Source of the DNA: Astropecten irregularis
Lineage: Eukaryota > Echinodermata > Asteroidea > Paxillosida > Astropectinidae
Direction: 5' to 3'
DNA length: 64,000 bases
Assembly: GCA_963971285.1 (NCBI GenBank)
Contig: OZ020244.1
Span: 31,868,001 to 31,932,000, forward strand
Part shown: piece by piece, positions 1 to 11,099 of the stretch
Position numbering within the stretch: the first letter of the stretch is position 1
How the letters are laid out: the number at the start of each line of letters is the position of its first letter
Notes under the pieces: generated by a model
Database searches by the model: none
The model's input: the letters and a program-made list of their open reading frames with translations, nothing else
Told to the model about the DNA's origin: nothing
Program-made: the position numbers and the translations under genes

Positions 1-2010
1 CCCTTAAGAGCCAAAATGCATTAGAAATTTGAAAATACCAATGAGTAGTTGATCAAATCCTGTGAGAATGTTCACATCTAATGGGTCATAACCTCAATAA
101 TTGAAAATTCTGCATGTGTCATTAGACATATTTCTAGTTTTGAACAGTAGAATAGATTTTGGATGTGTCTTCCAGTCCGTCTTTACTTGCTATTCCCTCA
201 GAAACTCTATGCGTGTGTCTGGTTCCCTGGAGGTAATTGGAGGCCATCATAAAGACTGTCTTTTACTTTTAAGGTACCAGACTCTCTGTGGAGGTAGTTT
301 TGGTTTAAATACTTTTGGCTGTGGCTTTGGCTCAGGCTTCTCTTCTCCTTTATCCATACACTGAAGATACACAGTTTGCCTATCTGCCTAAAGTGAAAGC
401 TTTGGGTTTCTTTGTGTCTTTGTTCAAAACAGAGTATTGCTGCAAAACTGTGGACCCATGAGCCTCTCTTTTGGCACCTGCCTCTAACAGATGGGTGTAA
501 GAATAGGAGCCAAAGCTGGATCATCTAGCTATAAGTATAGAGTCTAGTCACCTACGGCCAACCCAGGTTGGTCTGTTGGTCACCAGTACAGACTTGACAT
601 GATATTATGCTCACATATTTGCTGATATTCACTGCTTCATAGTTGATACCTTTGCCTTTACATCTTGGTCATGTTAACTATGATGTAGGCCTACTCGTAC
701 CTTTCTTTGAATAAGTACTACTACAAAGAATATTTACTGCACAATTAGGCTAGGCAATGTAATTTTTCAGGTTACAACAATCAGGAATTCAAAATGAAGC
801 CTTTTTTATTTTTACAATAAGTTTCTAACTATATAAATTTTCCCTATTTTGTATTCAGAAAAGATGCAGGTTAAAATGTTGATTAATATCATTTTTTTTA
901 ATAGATTTTGTAGATTCTTTGTAATAGAGGAAACAACTTCTCAAGTGCCCTCCAATCAGATTTTTATTTTGCTACATCATTCTTCAAGGTGCTTTTATCG
1001 GCGGTGTTTATTGAGTGACTGAGAATGTGAGGTGCAACATTTTTATGGAAGGGCCATTTTTGGCCTTTAACAAATCAATCTTTTATAGAGCACCGAGGCC
1101 CAATTTTAGGCCACTCGACAAAAAATAGGAACACTACAATATCGGAATTTGAAAATAACGAGGCGAGAATGTAATGACTTGAAGGCTTAGGATTTCAAGG
1201 CAATAAAAATTAGGCAATTATTAGATGTCAGCTTGGTAAAAATTTGGTTATACCCAACTAAAACGCCAATGAGGGCAATACAACAAAAAACCCAGTATTT
1301 AGGGTTTTTGAGAGCTTGAAAGAGAATGAAAAACACAACAAACAAATCAACAACAAAACAACTTGGGGTTTTCAGTAGTGAAAAGGGATCTCAAGAAATT
1401 GTTTAGAAAAACTGTATATTTCAAAGTGTGGTAGTCACTCTAAAATGTAACAGTATGGTGCACACCACACATGTGTCTATGACCCTATCAAACTCGGCCA
1501 GTAATTGTCCTACCCCGTCATTCATTCAATTTCATTGGGGGAAATTGACCCACCTGGACCCCAGATGAGTGATGATCTTGTCCTTATCACAACTACCTCT
1601 GTGATTACAATGTCATGTATCTGAGATCATGTGATTTACTAACATGACTGAGACATTGGGCTGGAGACTGGCTTGTGCTGGATTTCACCAAGCGCTAAGA
1701 TTAATCTTGATTTGTATTGTGACATCACACTTTGCCTAGCAATTTAGATGGATTCAAATAATTAAGATCAGTCTTGTAGTGTTTCGTGAATTCGACCCCT
1801 GGACTGGGAATAAATTTTTTTTTTACTGGATCCCAAGGCCATCTGGAAGGCCAGTGAACATCTCTTGAGGCCACACTAAAATGTAAACACCCCCCCCCCC
1901 TCAAAAAGGGAGTTTGAGTGCATGAGGTCAAAGGTAGTTGTTGCATGTTAACCATTCTGGTGCTCATCATTGTATTGTTATAAAATATTACTGGAAACAT
2001 TAATGATTGT
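1..2010. other. Gene-free stretch
   Basis: No coding exon, tRNA or clear transposon end was recognised here. Open frames are short, lack splice context and resemble no family I know. Short homopolymer runs occur, including a C run near 1890-1900. Confidence 0.5.
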
Positions 2011-2015
2011 GTAAC

Positions 2016-3343
2016 CACGCGCGGATCCAGGGGTGGGCCGCGGGGGCACGTGCCCCCCGGTCAATTTGACGAGGGAAAAAAATTTTGCCCCTGGTAAAAT
2101 TTGACGAAATAAAAAATAAAAAGGAGAAAGAAGGGAGAAGGAGCAGAAAATCATCATTCTTCAGTTCATTCTGTCGGCCACACAAAGAAAAACTGACAAC
2201 AGGCAAATGTCTCGGCTCGCCTTTTTGCCAGTGCGCACGGTAACAAAAACTCCTTTTCACTGTACACAGACGTGGCCACGAAGCAGAGTACGGTACGGAT
2301 GGGCGGCACAGTCCGATCCTCCTAATCTTGTCGAGCACTTTATAAGCAGTGATCCCAACATTACTTGTATTTTCCTTCCGAGTCTAGTCCATGGTAACGC
2401 TACTCCACTAAATAAATGGACACTGTTCTTACTTTTGAAAGGAAGTCCGAGACTTAGTTCTGTCTGGATTTCATTTAGATTTTCGTGGCAATTCCATGTT
2501 TATTGAAAAGCAATTCATTTGAATTATTAGAAATGAAACATTTTCAACTGAATATCGACTACACAGCTTTGTACGGAAGCCCATTAGTGCCAGGTGAATA
2601 TATTTATTTGACATCGGGTGTGAATATTATAAAGTTTCGCGGTTGCGTAAAAACATTTCTTTTCCTGGGGTGTGAATGTTTTTTGTAGCGGCCGCCAGAT
2701 ATTAACTGGAACAAAATAATTGGCCGTGTTTTTCAAAACCGGTGCACCTCATGGCTTTATAATATATTTCATATTTCTCAATATTTTTCAAAGAAATTTT
2801 ATGGCTGAATGATTATTTCCTTTTGATCCTTCGTCAAACTAAAAAGTGTATGAAAACAAATTTGCCATCCCAAAATATAAAAATCCTTTGTCTCTGAAAT
2901 CCTAAATTAAAAATGAAATGAAAAAATTCCATCCTATTTCCATTGCAAAAATCTATCAAAAAGGGCCCGGAAATACTCTAGAATTCATCAGAGAACATCA
3001 AATATCCAAAAAACAATCGGGGCCCTTAAGCGGGCCCCGAACCCCACGCCGTGGCTTCGCAAGGTTTTTTTTAAATACCCCTTCGAAAAATCCTGCGTAC
3101 GCCACTGCTCCCCAGTATGACACGCATAATAAATATTATGCCATTACAGTTATTAATGCTTCAAAGGATATAATCGTCAAACCTCCACTGATAGGATACC
3201 AATGCAATTTTGTGACAATTCATGTATGTATAGGCCTACATTGGATCTTCGTCCATGTACCAGTGACGTATAGGAAAAATTGACATTCAGAAGTTTCACT
3301 TTGAGTGTGCCCCCCGTCTTAAAAAATCCTGGATCCGCGCCTG
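2016..3343. mobile_element. Non-autonomous DNA transposon, 1.33 kb, with CACGCGCGGATCCAGG ends
   Basis: The left end CACGCGCGGATCCAGG (2016-2031) and the right end, read in reverse, CAGGCGCGGATCCAGG (3328-3343) match at all but one base. The 5 bp GTAAC stands on both sides (2011-2015 and 3344-3348), a possible target duplication. The interior is AT-rich and has no transposase. A second transposon-like end, GTGGCGTACGCAGGATTTTT in reverse, lies at about 3091-3111, so another element may be nested inside. The superfamily is not certain; the ends look hAT-like. Confidence 0.6.
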
Positions 3344-3348
3344 GTAAC

Positions 3349-6300
3349 TGTATATGGCGGATTTGACATGGAAGCATACCCTTCCTGTGAATGCATGTTT
3401 ACGGCAGGTTCCTTAAAAGAAAATGGAGTAAATTGATATGTCAGGTTCAAAGAACCTGTAGTTCACTATGTGTAGTGGTCACTTGTCAGCCCTTGTGTTC
3501 GCATAATCGCATGCATACCTACAGGTGTGCTAGCCCATTGGTACCCTGTGCCATACCCCCCCCCCCCCCCCCCCCCCCACAGATTGCCACCATGAGGATA
3601 TACCACTCTTGGTAAAGTGCTGTGTAGTGAGCGTAAAAAGGTCTGGGCCCCAGTCATAGTTAAATCGTAGTCTTTTCGGCTGTAGTGGTGGTATCCTAGT
3701 ATTATACAGCTGCAGAGAGCACATGCAGATACGTAAATTACAGAAGTGTTAAGCCTACTAGCCAGAGTGTGTGAAAATTCGAAGGAGTATATATTGCATG
3801 TCAATGGTATTTTTCAGCTGAGCAGCTAAAAACTTTATACCATGCCTGCAGACAATGTGAATAGTCACTGGCCTGTGAACAGTACATTAAACGTTTTACC
3901 CACTCAAGCACTAATAGTCAAGCTACCAGTGTAATCAATGTGAACTGATGATACACATTTTAGAAGGTTAAAGAATGTACATGTAGCTCACCATGTTGCC
4001 TATAGCAGCTTTTATCATTCATAATGTACATGTAACTGCGTTGGTTGTTGGATGCAGAGTACCAGCTGGGTCAGTTTGTCTTTCTACATGTATATCAATG
4101 AATGCAAATTTGTATTCTCAAAAGGTGTACCACTTGACCAATGAGCTTGAAAGCAGAGTTCTCCAACTTTCCAATATTTCGAACATTTCTCGATTATATT
4201 TCAGATTATTTTTATGCCAAATGAAAGCTACGGTATTAGTGGCTGCACTTTTCAAACTAACGATAATGAGGCCAGTTGCTACATTGGTTGATGTACACTA
4301 TTCACATCATTGATCGGTTGAACATTTTTCAGCCGCTAACACTTTTTCGCCATCCAGCCTTTTTTATTCTCATTCCATTTTTCCACTACTACCAATTTTA
4401 AATTTTATTCTTCTAAATGTTCCTATCAAATATCCTTTCACAGCTTAATGTGTAATGTGGGGGAGATTAAGAAAGCAAGCGGAAAAGAAGGTGAAGTCAA
4501 TACGTGTATTAAACATGGCTTAGTCAAGTGAACTTCATTCGATAAATGGCAAGATATTTCACCAGTATAAGGACAACTTGTGGGCTTTTGTCATTGTAAA
4601 AACTCAGTTTATCAGCTTGAGTTTTTGCCCACCTCCTGTTTATACAAAGAAAAGAAATGTGAATCGATGGTTGATGAATATTAGGATTATGACATGTGAA
4701 GATATTAGTTTTATTGCCAATATTTATAACTCAGATCCCTATCATAGGTTTCAAAGTTATGACAAAGGTAGAATGGTTCCTGCTTGGTAAAACTTGGCCG
4801 GTGGACAAATGGTGGACAAAGAGCTTTCTAAAGTGAATTATACCTTTCTGCCCTTTGTACTTTGTTCGAAAGAAATGGTGAAATGAATGGTCATGTGACT
4901 TACTCTAATTTTCTTCTTAAAAAATTATTTTTGAAAGGTCACTCAATTTTCCATATTCATTCTTCTAAAGAGTACAATGTACATATAACTTATTTTATTT
5001 GAACAAATTGGTGGATTATTTTGTTGTAGAGATTCTGCTCATTTTTCATTCAGACAATAACTGATTGTTTTGTTTTGTTGTTTTTTAACCGCGTTGTTCA
5101 CCAAAGTATATGCATTATTGAGATAATAATAATAGCTTTTGTGTTTTATCTTGCAATAATAAGTAATTTAGTGCCTGTAGAATATTAATGGGCAATGGCT
5201 CTTTAACCTTGTTTTGTAGAAGAAAAATATTATCAAGAGGATTATAGTTTTTACAATTTTTTGTGACCTCATTCACATAATTTCTACGCATACATTTTTA
5301 TTATACCTTGCAGTTGTTTGTGTGTCTATAATTGAAATTATATAATTATTTACATTAACAATTTTTGTCATGATAATAATTCCCATCCTTCCTTTAATTC
5401 CTTCAAAAGAAATACCAGAGTAAGTACTGAAAGTATTTGTTTACTTTGAGTAATGTTATTTTTTAACACATATTTAAAATATGAATGTATTTTTTAGTTG
5501 CCAAAGCGTGATCATGAACTCTATGTTATAACATGTACTTAATTGATTGAAACATCAAATGTGCTGTATGCAGTCAGACAGCGGTTCACAATAAAGGTGA
5601 CGATCAGTCAAAAGGACATATTAACTGTGTTCTGTGTGTTATATCTTTCCTCCATGTATAAACCAAGTAGGCCCCTTTTACGATCATGTGTTATTTGTGT
5701 GGCTACCTCATATCATCATCTGGTAAGCCTGTTCGGTGATCATATAATTTTCCGTCCCTTCCCCTTTTAACTTTTCAAAATTTGGCAGGCTTGGCATGTT
5801 CTCATCCCACACCAATCACACACACATGTATGGGCTTTCACACCGAAACTAGGCAGTTGGTTTGGTCACATAGTGACACTGACTGGCGGGTTTATGAAAT
5901 ATTTAGTTTAGTTAAGTTTGGTCAGTTTGCCGGAAAGCAGGTGACGCTTACCGTCATTCAGCATGTTCAGTATTGCAAAACCAAACACTATTATTTTACA
6001 CCCAGTATACATGTAGTAGGCCTATGTAGGCTAGACTCCCACTGGAACGCTGAACTCCAGTTGTTTTTCCTACGGGGTTTTCTGGGTTTGATTTTATGGT
6101 TGGTCGTAAAACATCGATTTCTTCTGTCATGACACACGGAATAGAATGATCGGGAGCCATCCCTGACATTCTGAGAAGAGATGGGAGTGATTTTTAAGCC
6201 GAGTTGCGATGTTTTTGTTGTAATTTTTGGACTGGCGGCGCAAGTACCATGAAATAGTCCCCCGCCCCCACGATTTTTCTGTGTTCCGTTCTCGAATGAT

Positions 6301-7059
6301 ATGGGATTCACTGCTGGGGCGCTAGACTGACCGTCGATCCATTTTTATTATTTTTTTAAAGGAGTTCCGGCGCCCCAGATATAGGCTGGGTCACAACACA
6401 AACCCGATGAAAATGATAGCATCTCGCGAGAAGATAGTTCTGCTTCCATAATGAAGCACAGATTGTACGCTTATATAAGGCCAAGAAGACTGCCATTAAA
6501 TCTGGCCCGTACAGTCAGAATGAGAGTCTTTGAGAGACATTTTTAAATACTACTGCTCGTGTTAGATTCCTATGCAAATATTGGATTCCGTAAAATCAAG
6601 CAACCTTTAATAACCTCGGACGTAATTACGTGTTGGGCGAAAGATTTAGGCCTAAGTTTGCAAGACTAAGTTAATTTTAAGGCAAATCTGTACCGTCAAG
6701 GCTGCCAGTTTCTGGTCGTACTATGATATCATGGAGGTTCCTCCATAATCGAGCCAATCTTGGTAAAAGGAAATAAGAAGAAACCCTATAAAATAGCATA
6801 CTGTGTACTTCAGTAATGTACTTACTTAGAGGCTAGGGCTAGCCTGTCGAAGATTCGGGCTAGGAGTTGACTCATTTTGTGCATTTTTCCCACCACGTGT
6901 CGTATTCACACAAGTCGCCGAAATGCGCGCCCAGCAGTCTGTTATACTGGTACCCCGACACTCTACTGCGCCACATGGTAGTATTGTAAAGGCAACCAAC
7001 CAATTGCAAGAACCAGTAAGGTACCAACCAACTGAGGTTGGTCTCAATACCGGTAAGTA
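3349..7059. other. Gene-free stretch with a dispersed repeat
   Basis: No gene was recognised. It holds a 23-base C run (3556-3578). A dispersed repeat at about 6080-6245 recurs at about 33100-33255, sharing the phrase GATTTTTAAGCCGA followed by a T-rich tract. Remaining open frames are short and without family resemblance. Confidence 0.5.
3556..3578. repeat. Poly-C tract
   Basis: An uninterrupted run of 23 C on the plus strand. Length is probably polymorphic and prone to assembly error. Confidence 0.9.
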
Positions 7060-7063
7060 TTAA

Positions 7064-7435
7064 AGGTAGTATCATACTTTGGTAGCATACCGAAACAGAA
7101 ATCCTCACAGATTTACCTGTAACTTACAGGGTATAAAGATAGTGATGGTAGAAACATGCCGTTAAAACTGTTCTGCCTGATAATGCTGTATTTATCCAGA
7201 AAAAGAGTAAATTTAATGACCAAAATTATTTTTGGTCTTTTAAAGATCAAAAATAAAGATCAACAATAAAAGAGAAAAGACTTAAGAAATACTGTGGCTG
7301 TTTTTCACCGTTTTCTCAAAAAGTGGGCAACGTATGGGACTGGAATTTTCACAGATGACTGTTACTGTATCTTCCTTGATATTTTTACCCATGAATCTGT
7401 ATTTCTTTGACAAAAACCAAAGTATGATATTACCT
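7064..7435. mobile_element. TTAA-flanked element, family B, copy 1 (full length)
   Basis: The ends are the inverted repeat AGGTAGTATCATACTTTGGT (left) and its near-complement (right), each abutted by TTAA (7060-7063, 7436-7439). This is the duplication typical of piggyBac-type transposition. The 372 bp have no coding capacity. Nine copies of this family are in the window; a GATCTTTTAAAAGATC palindrome lies in the middle of intact copies. Confidence 0.85.
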
Positions 7436-8903
7436 TTAAACATGGCTTACCCTCAAAATGACTATTCAATGCATACATTAGCTACTGTTGATGATACAAA
7501 TAGCACAGAGGAAAATCGAATGAAGTTCTATTTGTATTTCTATTATTTTATTCTTAGATACATTTACAGACATGGCATTCATGAAAACATCAAAGATAAT
7601 TTCATAAAGCTTGAAGTTACCGCAAAACAAAATCTGTATGCAGTCTTTAACATTTTCTAGGTGTTGGTTCACTTTCTTCAAAAGCTGTTTATAGGAATGT
7701 AGTCTGCTGATTTTTTCCTGAAGGGTCAGATTTGTGATAAATCCATGTATCAATATGGTAATTTCTGGGGCTTACAATAAAAAAATAAGAATATGTACAT
7801 CAAATAACTAGGTCTTGATCCCCACTCATCTAGTTACAACTGCATCTTCCCACCTTCAACTTCATACAAAGCTTCAAACCTGACATGTTTTGATTGTTGC
7901 CAGCACCTAAACCTATACCACATAGCAGTTTGGTACAATTGTACGAGGCCTGAACAAAACAATTCATTATGTTTGGTAAGTAGGAACAGCACATCTTCCT
8001 TGGAATTTAGACCATCACGTAAAAAAAGTACAAGCATACATTAAACACACATGTTGCTCGTTGTCTCTAGACTAACTTAATATACACATTATTTACATCA
8101 CTGAGGTTCATAAAAAGACTCAATTGCTAATACTTGCTAACAGGGAATAGCCGACAATACCTACGTTTAAATCTCAAATTAGGCCTTAATATTTAGCCAT
8201 AAAGCTGCGGAATTATCTGAAGATTTCAAGAGAATACTGCTTTCACAAGATGACGTAAAAGCAAACACCAAAAGGTCTTAAGAGCTGGCAAACCGTAAGA
8301 ATGAGGAGGGTGAAATGTAAAAAAAATAAAGCATTCCTTTCACATAAATTTGCAATATTTGTAAATATTTCAACATAAAAAATGGTGTGTATCAATACTT
8401 TAATAAGATCAAACATTTGACTTCACCTTCAGACATCAATCTTTACACACTGAATGATGGCTTTGACAAAACAAATTAATCATGTTTGGTAGAGAAGACT
8501 TTCATATTTTCTGTGGTAGTAGCTGGGTAGCAGACATAAAGCTGGCACTGTTCATACATTAATTTCACTACATGTATTGTCAAATTGTTCATTTTCACTG
8601 TGTTAATAGCACCAAAAGGTTGAAAAGCTCTCCTCGTAGAGAAGACTAATGAGAAAGAGGAACAGGAAGTTCAAGCTGGTTCTAGCTACATGTCAAATTG
8701 CAGAAATAAAAGAATTGACATTGACAGCAAACCTGCTGCAATTTTGATCAAGCAGTATCTTCACTGTGATGCCCTGCATTACTGACTCTTAGGCCTATAG
8801 CTTCCAAAGTATACCAGTCTGATAACCACTTAAAGGTAAAATACATGATTGGTAAAGGTCACAGATTGAGCTCAATCGGACATCTGAGTCACGTGAAAAA
8901 ATA

Positions 8904-9102
8904 AAGAATGGTTTTGATCTACCCCGAGATCAAAACTGTTTTCGGTCCTTGTTTTACCATTTTCTGTATAAATACACCATTTCAGGCGGAAATATTTTCA
9001 CGGTGTGTTTGTACCAGCACCTCCTTCATACCCTATAAGTTTTATAAACGTAAATCTGTGAACATTTCTGTTTGGGTACATTACCAATCCTGTACTGTAC
9101 CT
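8904..9102. mobile_element. Family B element, copy 2 (partial, diverged)
   Basis: Only the half to the right of the central palindrome is kept (the phrase CACCATTTCAGGCGGAAA is diagnostic). The right end CTGTACCTTTAA is diverged but still followed by TTAA. Confidence 0.65.
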
Positions 9103-9548
9103 TTAATAGTTTAGCTTGTTTTAAAAACATCTGAAGAACAAGTTAGGTCAAAACCTGCCGATAATATACAATCTTTGAGAATATTATCTTTAAGAAAGAA
9201 GAGTTGGCTAAGATCAAAGTTGTTATCTAAGCAAATGCAAGTATGGTTGCAGGGAGGCAATTTCTAGTACACGTCTCCTATTCAGCATGATCTAGCTCAT
9301 GAAAGAGAAACAGTAAGACTTCCATACTTGACTACAAGCAACTTGCAGACCGTACAAGCAACAACAACCTACAACCTACCTACGGAATGTTACAGATGAG
9401 TAGACAGTGATATCCCATCTAAGCTCATCATCTTATCGCGAAACATCTTATCTATAAATAAGTGTCACTTGAGTGACTTAACACACATTGATAACCGTTA
9501 GGTTGTCACTCTTAAAACCAGATGGTGATCCACTGATAATATTCAGAT

Positions 9549-9605
9549 AACTCAATATTATACATACTCCAAAAAGACTACTTGGAGTATGTATAATATT
9601 GAGTT
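9549..9605. repeat. Perfect 24 bp-arm hairpin
   Basis: The left arm 9549-9572 (starts AACTCAATATTATACATACT) and the right arm 9582-9605 are exact reverse complements over 24 bp, with a 9-base loop AAAGACTAC. No similar sequence was seen elsewhere in the window. It could be a snap-back duplication or a small-RNA hairpin; the sequence cannot decide. Confidence 0.9.
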
Positions 9606-9779
9606 GTCACTCTTATTTACATCAACCTGGATGGCACAAGCTGGTTTTGAAATGACATGGCTATACATTAGGGGCCTGTTTGTTTAATTCACAGGAACAC
9701 GAATCTTGCGGATCCGGATCCCATTTTAGCATACCCTGCAAAAGACATGGATCCCCAAATCTGAGATCCTTTGCATTAA

Positions 9780-10144
9780 AAGTAGTATCATACTTTGGTT
9801 TTTGTCACAGAAATACAGATTCATGGGCAAAAATATCATGGAAGATACAGTAAAAGTCATCTGTGAAAAATTCAGTTCCATACAGTGCCAACTTTTTGAG
9901 AAAACAGTGAAAAACGGCCACAGTATTTCTGAAGTCTTTTCTCCTTTATTTTTGATCTTTTAAAAGATCAAAAAGATTTTCGGTCGTTGTTTTATTAATA
10001 TCTGGATAAATACACCATTTCAGACGGAAAAATTTTAACGGTAGGTTTCTACCAGCATCATCTTTATACCCTCAGTCCCTGAAAGCTATATGTAAATCTG
10101 TGAACATTTCTGTTTTGGTCTCTTACCAAAGTATGATACAACCT
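9780..10144. mobile_element. Family B element, copy 3 (full length)
   Basis: It is 365 bp, flanked by TTAA at 9776-9779 and 10145-10148. Its left end is AGTAGTATCATACTTTGGT and its right end is the complementary ACCAAAGTATGATACAACCT. Confidence 0.85.
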
Positions 10145-11069
10145 TTAAACAAACAGGCTCACCTAGTTTAAGTACCGGTATTCAAAAACAAGTTAGAGTA
10201 TTCTCCCACATTTGCAGTATTCGCTACTCATTAAATTTTTAAAACTTGTATTTTGTCTTGAAGGAAAGGTTTTGATTTCTAAGGGTTTAATACCTAGGAT
10301 TCAGCACTTAATAGACTTTCTCCACAAGACACATTGATTCTAGATGTTTTCCATCAAGAAAGGCGGTAACAAGACCATCAGACGTAAGGTGAACTATCCA
10401 CCAAGCATTCACACAATGTACAGCTCAGGATGTAATCAGCAAGCTTCATGGCCGAGCAGGAGAGAGTATCCGATTCACAGTAAGATTTCATGTTTCGTGT
10501 CCAAGGCGGATTATCACGGTGATGTAAGAAGGCTCTTTTTGATCCACTGCAGTTCAGCAAGCCATTATTAAGTCTGGTTGCTGTGGTATATGTCAGGGGG
10601 CAGAAGAAACAGCTGTGCTTCAAATGATGCCATCTGGTTCTGGGAACAAGACTTGACTTCTGAAACACAGGTCAATAACTTCCCTTCATGGAGTAGATGG
10701 CAACCAAGATTATGGCGAAGTAGTAGTGTAATGTGCATAACAATGCAGCAAGGTTCCAACCAGTCTAGACCCACTGTTCAGTATACGTCCATTTACAAAC
10801 CACAGTCTGCTAAGCTAGTATACAGGGATCCAGACCAAGGAGATATATAGTCCAACCAATGACACACTATTATGTAGCTTCCTCTATTAAGCACGGCATG
10901 GTATGTTTGCCAACATATCCAAGTGTCTGTCTCTACGCAACTTTTTAAAAGTACTGGTCGCTTTTTCTGGGTTACACTGTCAGCACACTACAGCAGTTTC
11001 TATACGATGTCTCCTTGATAACCAAAAATGGAGTGGGGCGGGGATCTTGTTGCCATGTCTGTAGCTTTT

Positions 11070-11099
11070 TTATTCATCTATGCTGGGTAACCAAAATGC
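11070..11099 (-). CDS. WDR82: WDR82 coding exon 8 (9 residues)
   Basis: A 30 nt coding piece, AFWLPSIDE and TAA, after the acceptor CTTGCAG. It was found by matching the conserved vertebrate C-terminus. The stop codon overlaps an AATAAA (11074-11069), which is too close to the stop to be the likely polyadenylation signal. The intron before it is 1.39 kb and full of inserted elements. Confidence 0.9.
   Translation of the reverse strand, partial: AFWLPSIDE

Larger units (their letters stand above)
7440..11069. other. WDR82 3' flank: possible 3'UTR with repeats
   Basis: This stretch follows the WDR82 stop codon on the minus strand and probably includes its 3'UTR, though no polyadenylation site can be fixed. 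It contains two family B copies (8904-9102 and 9780-10144) and a perfect hairpin (9549-9605). The region 10340-10850 is of higher sequence complexity but gave no recognisable protein on either strand. Confidence 0.4.

Noticed and set aside
10344-10850. Overlapping open frames on both strands
   Set aside because: No family resemblance, no splice context; more likely WDR82 3' flank.
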